Shown one piece after another: positions 6,610 to 15,240 of a DNA stretch of 16,293 bases. Made by a program: the position numbers and the translations under genes. The DNA comes from JAJTZA01 sp041744075 (GTDB taxonomy: Bacteria; Verrucomicrobiota; Verrucomicrobiia; Chthoniobacterales; Terrimicrobiaceae): the NCBI GenBank assembly GCA_041744075.1, contig JBGTLQ010000270.1, positions 1 through 16,293 on the forward strand. Reading direction: 5' to 3'. Every line of letters starts with the position of its first letter. Positions within the stretch are counted from its first letter, which is position 1. Below the pieces are notes generated by a model. It did not search any database. It had not been told where the DNA came from and saw nothing but the letters and a program-made list of their open reading frames with translations.

Positions 6610-9120
6610 ATGAAACGAATTCACGACAGTCTTCATCAAACTTTCCAGCGACACCGACTCGTGTTCTGGTATGACACCTCAAACGAATGGCAAAAAGCAT
6701 TCGACGCTTTCGAGGCGGACGGCATCACCAAACTCGTCCTCGCAAATAATGAGTTTGGGATGAAGGTGCGAATTCTTGACGACGAGACATCGTCGCGCTT
6801 TCTGATCTACTCGCCATCTACCCGACCGCCCGACAGCGAAAACTGGCTTTTGGACCTGCTGCTGCAGGGGCATGAGTTCAAAGCGGACCGGGCCTCGCTG
6901 GCGGTGCAGGAAGTGGGCCTCCCCTATGAATTCCGTCCCTTGGCGGAGCAACATGTGGAGTTTTTCAAGGAGGCGAAGCGTGTCCAAGGCCTCAAGGATC
7001 TGGTGTCCAAAGAAGACACAGTCCCAGATTTGCGACTGAAGATGATGGCGGTGGCGGCTGGGACCTCTGTGGAGATTGATGCCATTCTTCTGGAGTTCCT
7101 GAAAAAGTCGGCGGATGGCAGCATGTTCGATGCAGTTGAGGAGGCGTTTGGTCGCTTTGCCTTGGTCGAGCCGTTCTGGCGAGAGGTCGGCCGCATGTTC
7201 GACTACCCTGCGGCAACTCCCTCGCTGCGTGACTTTGCGGTGACGCTTTTCCGAGGAGCCAATCCGCTGGATGCGGCTGTCATCCTTTCAGCTCACGCAA
7301 AAGTTTTCATGCAAAGATGGAAGGACAGCCAATCGCACAATCAGTCTTTCCGCAAATGGTCACGAGGCTTGGAAGTTGAGTTCCGGGTTGCGTCTCAACT
7401 TGATGCTGTTGGCGATCGGTTCTACCGCCCGTCCGGCTCGGACCTCAGTGATGCGGACACCTTTGAAATTTTCGACAAGTTCGTCATTCATAGAGTGTGC
7501 ACGGCATTCGAGGCCGGTGAACGTGCAGACGAGCTTCTCGCTCGCATCCAGAGTCGACGCCACTCCTTTTGGTATTCCGAGCACGAGCACGGCTATGGAG
7601 CCATCCAGCAGGCCGTCGAACTCCGTGAACTGATCGCCTCTGCTGAATTGAACGTGGATTCCATCGACGCCGGAATTGAGCGCTATCGCAAGAAATGGTG
7701 GAAGATCGACCGGGCCTACCGCAGAGCGTCTTATCACCTGCGCCGCTATGGCCAGGTGAATGTCATGGAGAGGTTGGCAGAATGGATCGGCAAGGCATAT
7801 GTGAACAATTTCCTTCTGCCGCTATCTGATCGGTGGAGTGACAAAGTGCGAGGGCTGGATAAGTGGTCGTGCGGTGTGCTGCCCAGCCAGAACCAGTTTT
7901 ATCAGACCTACGTCGTTCCCTACTTGGAGAAGAATCAGAAGGTGTTTGTCATTATTTCGGACGCGCTCCGCTACGAAGCTGCGGCGGAGTTTGCTGAGCG
8001 TATGAATTCTGAAAACCGTTTTACGGCGGAGATGGATGCACTGCTGGCGTCGCTGCCTTCCTACACCCAACTCGGCATGGCATCGCTTCTACCTGGAAAG
8101 AGCGTTGAGATCGATCCATCAAGCGGATTGGCAACGGTCGACGGCCGCAGTGCCGCAGGAACAGATAATCGGAACGAGATTCTAAAACGTGCTTTGAACG
8201 GACGCGGCGCCGCAATTCAAGCGGAGCAGTTCCTCGATCTCAATACAAAGAATGAGGGGCGCACCTTGATGCGCGAGCATGACGTCATCTACATTTTCCA
8301 CAACGTAATCGACAAAGTCGGCGATGCGACCGTGACCGAAGTGAAAACGGTGGATGCCGTGGAGCAGGCGTTCGAGGACCTCATTCAGATCGTCAAAAAG
8401 GTGGCCAATATCAACGGCACAACCATGCTGCTCGTGTCAGATCACGGATTTCTTTTTCAACAGGACCCCGTGGATGTCAGCGATGATACTTCTTTCCCTG
8501 TAGCCGCAGCATGGACCTTCCGAAATCGGCGTTTTGCAATCGGGACAGGGATCCAGGCGAGCAGCGATACAAAGCATTTCCAAGCGTCACAGATTGGATT
8601 TCCAGGCGATTGGTCGTGCGCTTTTCCAACATCGCTCGGACGCTTTCCCATTCAAGGCTCTGGAAAACGATACGTTCACGGTGGTTTCAGCCTGCAGGAG
8701 GTGGTTGTCCCGGTAGTGCATATCCACAAGGCCCGGACGGACGACACGGGACGCGTGGAGGTCGAATTCATGCGTGTGCCTGCTAAGATCACCACAGGAC
8801 AGGTTGCTCTCTCGCTCTATCAGGAAAGACCGGTCACATCGAAGCTGCTGACCCGCGAGATAAAGATCACCGTTTTTGCCAAAGATGGGACACCTATCTC
8901 GGAGGTTAAGCCACTCAAATGCGATTGTGCGGACGAGGAAGCCCGTAAGCGCGAGTTCAATGTGGTGCTCACGCTTTCCAAAGCCGCAGATGGATTCAAC
9001 AATCAAGAGGTTGAAATCCGGTTGGAGGAGACTCTCCAGGGAACCTCGCAGGCTGTGACCTATAAATCTTACCCTTTGAAGCTCCAAAAACCATTCACCA
9101 GTGACTTCGATGAACTCTGA
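6610..9120 (+). CDS. pglZ: BREX-1 PglZ (type A), alkaline-phosphatase-superfamily protein
   Basis: At 836 aa this has the normal length of type A PglZ. The N-terminus (FWYDTSNEWQKAFDAF, then residues to about 430) matches the helical PglZ leader. The catalytic PglZ domain shows the alkaline-phosphatase-like metal and nucleophile motifs in order: VFVIISDALRYEAA with D451, LPSYTQLGMASLLPG with T486 as nucleophile candidate, LLVSDHGFLF with D611 and H612, and YVHGGFSLQEVVVPV with H690. A beta-rich tail follows to residue 836. PglZ is an essential BREX core protein that works with the PglX methyltransferase in host marking and phage exclusion. All motif residues are intact and no frameshift is seen. 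It begins one base after the PIN stop and overlaps brxL by 11 bp. The pglX and brxC partners are not in the window. Confidence 0.95.
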   Translation: MKRIHDSLHQTFQRHRLVFWYDTSNEWQKAFDAFEADGITKLVLANNEFGMKVRILDDETSSRFLIYSPSTRPPDSENWLLDLLLQGHEFKADRASLAVQEVGLPYEFRPLAEQHVEFFKEAKRVQGLKDLVSKEDTVPDLRLKMMAVAAGTSVEIDAILLEFLKKSADGSMFDAVEEAFGRFALVEPFWREVGRMFDYPAATPSLRDFAVTLFRGANPLDAAVILSAHAKVFMQRWKDSQSHNQSFRKWSRGLEVEFRVASQLDAVGDRFYRPSGSDLSDADTFEIFDKFVIHRVCTAFEAGERADELLARIQSRRHSFWYSEHEHGYGAIQQAVELRELIASAELNVDSIDAGIERYRKKWWKIDRAYRRASYHLRRYGQVNVMERLAEWIGKAYVNNFLLPLSDRWSDKVRGLDKWSCGVLPSQNQFYQTYVVPYLEKNQKVFVIISDALRYEAAAEFAERMNSENRFTAEMDALLASLPSYTQLGMASLLPGKSVEIDPSSGLATVDGRSAAGTDNRNEILKRALNGRGAAIQAEQFLDLNTKNEGRTLMREHDVIYIFHNVIDKVGDATVTEVKTVDAVEQAFEDLIQIVKKVANINGTTMLLVSDHGFLFQQDPVDVSDDTSFPVAAAWTFRNRRFAIGTGIQASSDTKHFQASQIGFPGDWSCAFPTSLGRFPIQGSGKRYVHGGFSLQEVVVPVVHIHKARTDDTGRVEVEFMRVPAKITTGQVALSLYQERPVTSKLLTREIKITVFAKDGTPISEVKPLKCDCADEEARKREFNVVLTLSKAADGFNNQEVEIRLEETLQGTSQAVTYKSYPLKLQKPFTSDFDEL

Positions 9121-11245
9121 TTCTCAAATTCCAGAAACCGACGGGCGACCTGAGTTACCCGATCCAGTTGACAGCTTTGCTGCTGATGCGCCCCCTATTC
9201 GCGACATCGACCGCAAAATTCTCGATGCGTTTCCCGGCCTTGTTGTTCGGAAGGATCTCACCAAAGGCCTCAAGCAGAATGCCGTGGTTCCAACCTACGT
9301 GCTTGAGTTTCTCCTGGGGCAGCACTGTGCCACAGATGATCCAGCGGTCTTGAAGTCAGGCCTGGAATCGGTTCAGCGCATCCTTGCCAAGCACTACGTT
9401 CACCGGAATCAAGCCGAGTTGGTCAAGTCGACAATCAAGGAGAAGGGCAAACACAAGGTCATCGACAAATTGACGGTCGAGTTGAACGACAAAGGCGGAT
9501 TTTATGAGGCGGAGTTCACCAACCTCGGGCTGAAGAAAGTGCCTGTCTCCGATGATTTCGTGCGCCGCTACCCGAAACTGCTGGTCGGCGGCATCTGGTG
9601 CATCGTGGACGTTGCCTACGAGGTCGCAGAGGACACGAAAAGAAGCCCTTGGACGATTGACGCCCTCAAGCCGATCCAAGTGGCAAAAGTGGATTACGAT
9701 GAGTTTCTTGAGGCTCGCACCAAGTTCACAACCGAGGAGTGGATGGATGTCCTCATGCAGAGCATCGGGTTCAATCCTGAAATGTTCACTCGCCGAGGGA
9801 AGCTACTCGCCCTGATCCGCCTGATTCCCTACTGCGAGCGAAACTACAACCTGATCGAACTGGGTCCCAAAGGAACCGGGAAGTCTCACGTTTACGCTGA
9901 ATTCTCGCCCCATGGGATTCTCATTTCCGGCGCTGAGGTGAGTGTGGCGAAGTTGTTCGTAAATAACTCATCCGGGAAGATCGGACTGGTCGGCTACTGG
10001 GATTCCATCTGTTTTGACGAGTTCGCAGGGAAGGATAAGAAGGTGGACAAGGCGCTGGTGGACATCATGAAGAACTTCATGGCCAACCGCTCGTTCTCGC
10101 GAGGAATCGAGCAACTTACCGCCGAGGCTTCGATGGTCTTCATGGGCAACACAAAAAAGTCCGTCGCTTACATGCTCAAGCACACCCACTTCTTTGACCA
10201 ACTGCCGGACAAATACATCGACTCTGCTTTTCTGGACCGCCTTCACGCGTTCAGTCCGGGATGGGAAGTTCCCATTGTGCGTAGCGAATTGTTTACAGAC
10301 GGCTATGGGTTCATCGTCGACTACATTGCGGAGATCCTGAAGCACCAGCGCACAGAGGACTTCACCAGCGCCTATAGAGAGCACTTTGAAATCGTGTCCG
10401 AGGTTTCCACGCGCGACCAGACTGGATTTGAGAAAACGTTTTCCGGCTTGATGAAGATCATTCATCCGGATGGCAAGGCCACGGCGGAGGAGATCGCTGA
10501 ACTGCTGAACTTCGCGATGGAATGCCGACGGCGCGTGCGAGAACACATCCTGCGCCTCGATGACACTTTCAAGCGGCACGATTTTATCTTCAAACCCGCG
10601 GCGGGGGGCAGCCCTGTCACGGTGCTGACGCCGGAAGAACTGCAGTATCCGGCCTTCGCCACTCCTCGGCTAGTGCCAACACCAGAGGACTCCGTTGATG
10701 AGGGCGATACGACGACAGAGCAGGCGGACGTTGCGATTACACCCTCAGTCGAACCAGTCACCCCAAAGCCTGGGCACGTCGTTGTGCCGGAGAACACCAA
10801 GGGATGGAGCTACCGTCGGCTCTTTGCCGAGCATCTGAAGGGAGCGCAGAAGATCACCATTCATGATCCCTATGTCCGAATGTTCTTCCAGGCGCGCAAC
10901 CTGATGGAGTTGCTTCAAATGATTCACGATCTCGTTCCGGAAGGCGACGAAGTTGATGTTCACCTCGTCACGCAGTCGGATCTCGATTCCTGCGTGAAGC
11001 AGGAGGAGAACCTCAACCAGATCGTCGAGTCCTTCACTGGATCGCGGGTCGCCTTCAGTTGGGAGTTCGATCACAGCTCCAACTTCCATGCCCGGAATAT
11101 CACGACCGACACGGGATGGAAGATTACTTTGGATCGGGGTCTCGACATCTTCCAGAAATATGAAAGCGGCCCCTTTTCGCTGGAACAAGCGCTGCAGGAG
11201 GCCCGACTTACACGAGGGCTAGAGGTGACTTACCTGCGAATTTGA
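9110..11245 (+). CDS. brxL: BREX BrxL, AAA+ ATPase with MIT_C-like C-terminal domain
   Basis: The protein has 711 aa from the ATG at 9110; a GTG at 9101 is also in frame. The N-terminal 230 residues match BrxL closely (FPGLVVRKDLTKGLKQNAVVPTYVLEFLLGQ in outline, then VIDKLTVELNDK). The AAA+ core has Walker A GPKGTGKS at residues 252-259 and Walker B SICFDE at about 299-304, with further conserved blocks DKYIDSAFLDRLHAF. BrxL is the BREX Lon-like factor that forms ring assemblies on DNA and is needed for phage exclusion in type 1 systems. After an acidic, Pro/Thr-rich linker (about 518-562), the last 145 residues do not resemble a Lon peptidase. They match the MIT_C phospholipase-D-like fold: DPYVR (586-590), H660-x-R662, and RGLDIF (676-681). 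Translation is coupled to pglZ through the 11-bp overlap. The core call is secure and the C-terminal domain assignment is from motif memory. Confidence 0.93.
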   Translation: MNSDSQIPETDGRPELPDPVDSFAADAPPIRDIDRKILDAFPGLVVRKDLTKGLKQNAVVPTYVLEFLLGQHCATDDPAVLKSGLESVQRILAKHYVHRNQAELVKSTIKEKGKHKVIDKLTVELNDKGGFYEAEFTNLGLKKVPVSDDFVRRYPKLLVGGIWCIVDVAYEVAEDTKRSPWTIDALKPIQVAKVDYDEFLEARTKFTTEEWMDVLMQSIGFNPEMFTRRGKLLALIRLIPYCERNYNLIELGPKGTGKSHVYAEFSPHGILISGAEVSVAKLFVNNSSGKIGLVGYWDSICFDEFAGKDKKVDKALVDIMKNFMANRSFSRGIEQLTAEASMVFMGNTKKSVAYMLKHTHFFDQLPDKYIDSAFLDRLHAFSPGWEVPIVRSELFTDGYGFIVDYIAEILKHQRTEDFTSAYREHFEIVSEVSTRDQTGFEKTFSGLMKIIHPDGKATAEEIAELLNFAMECRRRVREHILRLDDTFKRHDFIFKPAAGGSPVTVLTPEELQYPAFATPRLVPTPEDSVDEGDTTTEQADVAITPSVEPVTPKPGHVVVPENTKGWSYRRLFAEHLKGAQKITIHDPYVRMFFQARNLMELLQMIHDLVPEGDEVDVHLVTQSDLDSCVKQEENLNQIVESFTGSRVAFSWEFDHSSNFHARNITTDTGWKITLDRGLDIFQKYESGPFSLEQALQEARLTRGLEVTYLRI

Positions 11246-11312
11246 TACAAGTGATGCTGCTGATTGAGCGAACCGGAAGCTTGAAAAAGGCCGCCTCAAC
11301 GAAAACGAAACC

Positions 11313-12605
11313 ATGCCACCCAAGAAGTCCATTCACGTCTTTCCTGATACGAACATCTTTCTGCACTTTGCAGCATTCGATGGTCTCGACTGGCAATCGC
11401 TCTGCGAAACAGACGCAATCATTCAGATCCATATCTCCCAATCCCTTCTCGCTGAACTCAACAAGCTGAAGGATACAGGAGCTACATCGACCGTCCGAAA
11501 GCGTGCAGCTACAACGATAAAAACGCTTCGTGAAATCCATGCGCACGGCAGACAGGCACCAAGCAGAACAAAGGTCGTGTTCGCGGTTTCGAATCCGGAT
11601 ATTTCCCGATTTCCACGTCTAAACCCGAATGTTCAAGACGATCATCTACTCGCAGAGATACTCCATTTCGCAGCAGAGAATCCAAGCGAGTCGGTTGTGC
11701 TAGCCACCGACGACGGCGGGTTCGGCCTGACCGTAAAAGCAGGCCATTATGGAGTAAAGTGGGTTGAGCCCTCTACCGCGTGGAGGCTCCCGGCGGAGCC
11801 CGACCCCCACGAGATCGAGCTTCAAAAGCTTCGTAGAGAAAACGAAAGGTTGCGTAACACCAAGCCGATCCCAAGCGTTGGTTTTGGGGATGGTGCGCAG
11901 ATCCTCGCTGTCTGCAAAGCGTCTGGAGAATGGCAAGCAAGGCTGCGAAAGATAATGGAGGAGGTCCGCAAAAAGCATCCAACGATGTCAGTGCCGCCAC
12001 CTTCTGAAACCCCCTTTGCAATTTCCATGAGCAGCATATACCGGACCCCGGAAAAGGTGGCGGCATACAACTCGCAGTTGTCTAGATTTTTGCAGAAAAT
12101 GGAAGAAGCCTTGGCCGAACGGCTTTCTGCAAAAGAACGTACGATCTTTTTTGAATTGAAGGTTTCCAACGAAGGAACTTCGCCGGCAGCCGACCTTCGA
12201 CTGCACATCCATTTCCCGGATGGATTTACACTGCAAAATAAAGAGGCGTGGGATGCCTACATGAAAAATCTCCCAAGTCCTCCTGAACCTCCAGAGCCCA
12301 ACATCAGCGGGTTCAGAGATATTGCGCAAAGTCTTTCGATGGTACACCTCCCCCGGCAATCCTACGAAGCACCTGAATCGACGATTTCGATTAGGCGAAC
12401 AAACAGCTACGACCTGAATTACCGATTGAAAAAATTACAGCAACATGAAGCAAAGACGATCGCCTCAATGGCGTTGACGTTTGATGCAGAACCGTTCTCA
12501 TTCCAAGCGGAGTATCGAATGACCGCAGACAACCTGCTTGAGCCTCTTATCGGTTCCTTGGTCTTCTCGGCACCCTCGGCTCCCCCTAAAGGAGACCGCA
12601 TCTAA
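11313..12605 (+). CDS. PIN-domain protein with coiled coil and C-terminal beta domain
   Basis: This 430-aa protein opens with a complete PIN domain (residues 6-155). Strand 1 is HVFPDTNIFLHF with D12; E48 lies in LLAELNKL, D109/D110 in VQDDHLLAE and D133/D134 in LATDDGGF. All four acidic positions of a PIN nuclease are kept. Residues about 165-185 (EIELQKLRRENERLRN) are a short heptad-like coiled coil, probably for oligomerisation. The remaining 240 residues include an ELKVSNEGTSPAADLRLHIHFPDGF segment typical of an immunoglobulin-like beta-sandwich, preceded by a helical region. The start is the ATG that places the PIN strand 6 residues in. It lies 67 bp after brxL on the same strand and could be read through from the BREX operon, but it is not tightly coupled. 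Function as an RNA-targeting effector is plausible but inferred. It is distinct from the small PIN gene ahead of pglZ. Confidence 0.8.
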   Translation: MPPKKSIHVFPDTNIFLHFAAFDGLDWQSLCETDAIIQIHISQSLLAELNKLKDTGATSTVRKRAATTIKTLREIHAHGRQAPSRTKVVFAVSNPDISRFPRLNPNVQDDHLLAEILHFAAENPSESVVLATDDGGFGLTVKAGHYGVKWVEPSTAWRLPAEPDPHEIELQKLRRENERLRNTKPIPSVGFGDGAQILAVCKASGEWQARLRKIMEEVRKKHPTMSVPPPSETPFAISMSSIYRTPEKVAAYNSQLSRFLQKMEEALAERLSAKERTIFFELKVSNEGTSPAADLRLHIHFPDGFTLQNKEAWDAYMKNLPSPPEPPEPNISGFRDIAQSLSMVHLPRQSYEAPESTISIRRTNSYDLNYRLKKLQQHEAKTIASMALTFDAEPFSFQAEYRMTADNLLEPLIGSLVFSAPSAPPKGDRI

Positions 12606-12684
12606 CGAATGTATCTGATAGCTTTTGGCATAATCAGAGACGTGCGCGACAGACCAGCCGCCATCTGTTAATTCCTCTTTTAAA

Positions 12685-14046
12685 ATGTGTTTTTCATTCG
12701 ATTTACGTGATTTTGGTTCTCTTCCAGGAGTTGAACGGCTTTCGGGGCTACAAGGAGATATTCTGCTGCGGGAATTGCGTGCTTTTTTAGGTGAGCTCGC
12801 CCGAGGGGCCGAGATCCGTGTCGAGGGAACCCTTGTGACAGTGACTCAAATGGAAACGCGTAAACCGGATGCAGAGGAAGCCAACCGACTCTTCGCAAAG
12901 GCGGGTCAGCGGGCGATTCGAGGTGAGTTTCAGAAGGCCATTGGAATCTATCGCCGAATTCTAGAGATCGACCCCAACCGCCACGATGCCCGACGGGATT
13001 TGGCCATGGTCCTTGTCGAAATGGGGGAAACCGAGGACGCCAAGGGCCTGCTCTTGGATGTGCTCAAAGTGAACCCGAAGGATGTCGCAGCACTAACCAT
13101 TCTGGGAAACCATTACGCTCGGGTGGAAAATGACAAGGAAACGGCCGAACGCTTTTTCCGTCGGGCAATCGAGGTAAATCCCGAGGACGCCACCGCTCAC
13201 AACAGCCTCGGCGGGATGTTGTGCGAGATGAAAAGCTTCGACGAGGCACTCATCCACTTCGAACGATCCCTCACCTTGCGTCCCGACTTTCCGCAACCGC
13301 GCTATGGCAAGGCGATGGTTTTTCTCTCTCAAGGCCGGATGCCTGAGGCCAGGGAGGCCCTTGGGGATATGTTCGTGGCATCAGACACATCGGATAGCCG
13401 CAATGCCCGCATGCTGGAAAGTGCCAGGGAGAGTTTCCTCAAATTCACCAACATCATTGCCAATGACAATGCGGGGTTGAGTGCTGACGCCTCCAACGAA
13501 CTGCTCAAGAAGGCCGAGGTCTCCTCCGGGTTTCGGGCGACGGTGACCAGAGAACCTCTTCCGAGTATTCAACTCGGTCGCACCCAACTCGCATGGAAAT
13601 ACAACCGGGACTATCACGCGATCACCCTCGCCTCGAAGCTCCCGGCGGAGATGTTGTTTCACCACATTCTCTCGCATGAATGTCTCCACATTGAGCTGGA
13701 GACCGCAGCCCGACGGATTTCAAAGAACCGCTGGTTCACCACGACGGAGGAAAGTCTCCAACTAGCCATCGACTCAATGGATCGCGACATTCGCAAGATC
13801 GTGCGATCGACTGACCAGAGTGAGGAACCTCTCAGAGGCATGCTCTGGCGAATGCTTCCAGATGCCCTGAGCCAACTCTACAACGCCCCGCTCGACATCC
13901 TGATTGAACGCCAACTCAGCGGGGGAACCCCGGCTTCGGGAAGCCCAACTCTGCTCTTTGTGCCTTCAAGTTCACAATGCCTCGCGGGTCGGTCTCAACC
14001 CGGAGAGTCGATCGATTGTGCCGCCAGCGCTCCTCACACTCAATGA
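12685..14046 (+). CDS. TPR plus HExxH metallopeptidase-like protein, 5' part of a frameshifted gene
   Basis: The first reading frame gives 453 aa, but only residues 1-412 look genuine. Residues 1-60 are a leader of unknown fold. Four to five tetratricopeptide repeats follow (about 64-230; for example FQKAIGIYRRILEIDPN, ETAERFFRRAIEVNPEDA, FDEALIHFERSLTLRPDF). Then comes a metallopeptidase-like region with HECLH (H331, E332, H335) and a possible third ligand in TTTEESLQ. After DILIERQLSG the frame turns to low-complexity Ser/Pro text and stops at 14046, while the natural continuation lies in the +1 frame (13904-14647). Dropping one G from the run at 13921-13925 joins the two into 653 aa. I do not recognise the family. 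TPRs suggest protein binding and HExxH suggests zinc-dependent proteolysis. An alternative start is the ATG at 12850. It sits 79 bp after the PIN gene with no clear ribosome-binding site. Confidence 0.7.
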   Translation: MCFSFDLRDFGSLPGVERLSGLQGDILLRELRAFLGELARGAEIRVEGTLVTVTQMETRKPDAEEANRLFAKAGQRAIRGEFQKAIGIYRRILEIDPNRHDARRDLAMVLVEMGETEDAKGLLLDVLKVNPKDVAALTILGNHYARVENDKETAERFFRRAIEVNPEDATAHNSLGGMLCEMKSFDEALIHFERSLTLRPDFPQPRYGKAMVFLSQGRMPEAREALGDMFVASDTSDSRNARMLESARESFLKFTNIIANDNAGLSADASNELLKKAEVSSGFRATVTREPLPSIQLGRTQLAWKYNRDYHAITLASKLPAEMLFHHILSHECLHIELETAARRISKNRWFTTTEESLQLAIDSMDRDIRKIVRSTDQSEEPLRGMLWRMLPDALSQLYNAPLDILIERQLSGGTPASGSPTLLFVPSSSQCLAGRSQPGESIDCAASAPHTQ

Positions 14047-14647
14047 TACGCTCAATGGGGCCGCGGCACTCTTTTTGGACACCCTCAGCCGAGGAGCGAC
14101 GGATTTCTTTGTCCGCTATCGTTTACTCCCAACGGCACGCCTCGCCCGAGATGTCCATGAACTCTGCGCATCGCATAAACACGAACCTGCTTCGGAGTAT
14201 GATCTTGTGGATGAGATCGCGAATCTGCTCGGGTGTCGGAGTTGGTACTCGTGGCGGAAAGATCCGGGAGAATTTCCCATCTTGGATCGCTACGAAGGCG
14301 ATTTCCCAATGAGTGGAGTGAGCGATCCGGAGAAGCTCAAGCAAAAGAATGCGGCTGCCGTGCCGCTTCTCATTAAAGCATTGGATCGCCTCGACAAAAT
14401 GGACGAACCGGGCATCAAGCAACTCGTGATGGAAGCCGCGCTGGAGGGCCAAAGTGGCATCAACTTCACAGACCCGACGCCCGGTTATTCGCTCAAGAGC
14501 CTCCCAGGTGAAAACCTCTCGGGCCTTGAGATCATGTGCATCCTCTACGCCGGCCTGAAACAATTGAACCCATCGATGCCAGACTCGGAGATCGGCATGG
14601 ACCTCGGTGCAGAATACCGGACTGCCAAAGAACTCCGCGCCTCGTAA
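13904..14647 (+). CDS. 3' part of the frameshifted TPR-metallopeptidase gene
   Basis: This frame overlaps the previous one by 143 bp. Its first few codons (MNANSA) read through bases already used by the upstream frame. From GEPRLREAQLCSLCLQ onward it reads as an ordinary folded protein: PPALLTLNDTLNGAAALFLDTL, then DFFVRYRLLPTARLARDVHELC, a WYSWRKDPGEFPILDRYE segment and a helical C-terminus ending AEYRTAKELRAS. Joined to residue 412 of the upstream frame it makes one continuous domain after the HECLH site. It is therefore best read as the C-terminal 230 or so residues of one 653-aa protein and not as a separate gene. The break may be a sequencing or assembly indel in the G5 run, a real inactivating mutation, or less likely programmed frameshifting. 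The domain itself is not recognised. A CRR6-like gene follows after 11 bp. Confidence 0.65.
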   Translation: MNANSAGEPRLREAQLCSLCLQVHNASRVGLNPESRSIVPPALLTLNDTLNGAAALFLDTLSRGATDFFVRYRLLPTARLARDVHELCASHKHEPASEYDLVDEIANLLGCRSWYSWRKDPGEFPILDRYEGDFPMSGVSDPEKLKQKNAAAVPLLIKALDRLDKMDEPGIKQLVMEAALEGQSGINFTDPTPGYSLKSLPGENLSGLEIMCILYAGLKQLNPSMPDSEIGMDLGAEYRTAKELRAS

Positions 14648-14658
14648 CCCTCCTATCC

Positions 14659-15156
14659 ATGGGCGATCCGTTAATGCTGTGTTTTACAAGGCCTGATGTT
14701 GAGGAATGCAACATCGCACCCTTTCTGCGACGCTTCGGGAGGGACAAGCTTCCACGCGACAAGAAGCTCCGCCGCTTGATGGGGACATTTTCATTTTTCG
14801 TGGATGGCTACAACGACACTCCAGAGGAGATCTACTCCATACAAGCCGTCCGGGACTTCTACGCGAAGCTGCACTCCCATTGGCCCTATTGGTTTTTCTT
14901 CGCTGACCTGCGAAGCGAATCCCTCCAGATGGTCACAGCCTGCCTTTTAAAAAATGTCACGGCCCAGAAAATTATCGGTGCCCCGTCAGCAAATCTCCTT
15001 CTCGACCCGATGGAACTCGTCCACTTCGTTTCCGACGGATTTGCCCCCATGAACGAGATGTGCGAACGAGCGAATCTCTCCGAGCACGCAATCTGGCAAC
15101 GCACCGGAGAGATCTTCCGTTACTACGGGCTGCCCTTCGATCAACCGCCGCCGTGA
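14659..15156 (+). CDS. CRR6-like (chlororespiratory reduction 6 domain) small protein, tentative
   Basis: The protein has 165 aa from the ATG at 14659 (MGDPLMLCFTRPDVEEC). The frame is open further upstream to 14536, but there it overlaps the preceding gene and reads poorly. The centre has a VDGYNDTPEEIYSIQAVRDFYAKLHSHWPYWFFF block. It resembles the DPRELSEIPEVR..F..LD..YPW pattern of CRR6/DUF1817 proteins, which in chloroplasts and cyanobacteria help assemble the NDH-1 complex. Bacterial relatives outside photosynthetic groups have no known role that I can cite. The protein is soluble, with no signal peptide or membrane segment. It lies 11 bp after the TPR-metallopeptidase gene on the same strand, so the two are probably co-transcribed and may be functional partners. 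The family call is from remembered motif similarity and is tentative. That it is a real gene is well supported by spacing and composition. Confidence 0.55.
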   Translation: MGDPLMLCFTRPDVEECNIAPFLRRFGRDKLPRDKKLRRLMGTFSFFVDGYNDTPEEIYSIQAVRDFYAKLHSHWPYWFFFADLRSESLQMVTACLLKNVTAQKIIGAPSANLLLDPMELVHFVSDGFAPMNEMCERANLSEHAIWQRTGEIFRYYGLPFDQPPP

Positions 15157-15240
15157 GGGCGGTGGAGTCTTGGCAACACTTTCTCGTGGCGGCTGTCGGC
15201 CATCTCTTGAACTACCCAAAACGGCTTAGTCCCGGCATGT

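Noticed and set aside
11242..11469. 75-aa plus-strand reading frame between brxL and the large PIN gene
   Set aside because: Most of it overlaps the PIN domain coding sequence in another frame, and it reads as Ser/Thr-rich shadow sequence.
12614..12638. TCTGAT...ATCAGA inverted repeat between the PIN gene and the TPR gene
   Set aside because: Six base pairs with a 13-base loop, AT-rich and without a following T-run. Too weak to call a terminator, though an operator cannot be excluded.
15144..15163. ACCGCC...GGCGGT hairpin over the stop codon of the CRR6-like gene
   Set aside because: Only six pairs and no T-run. The larger hairpin at 15241-15267 is the better terminator candidate.
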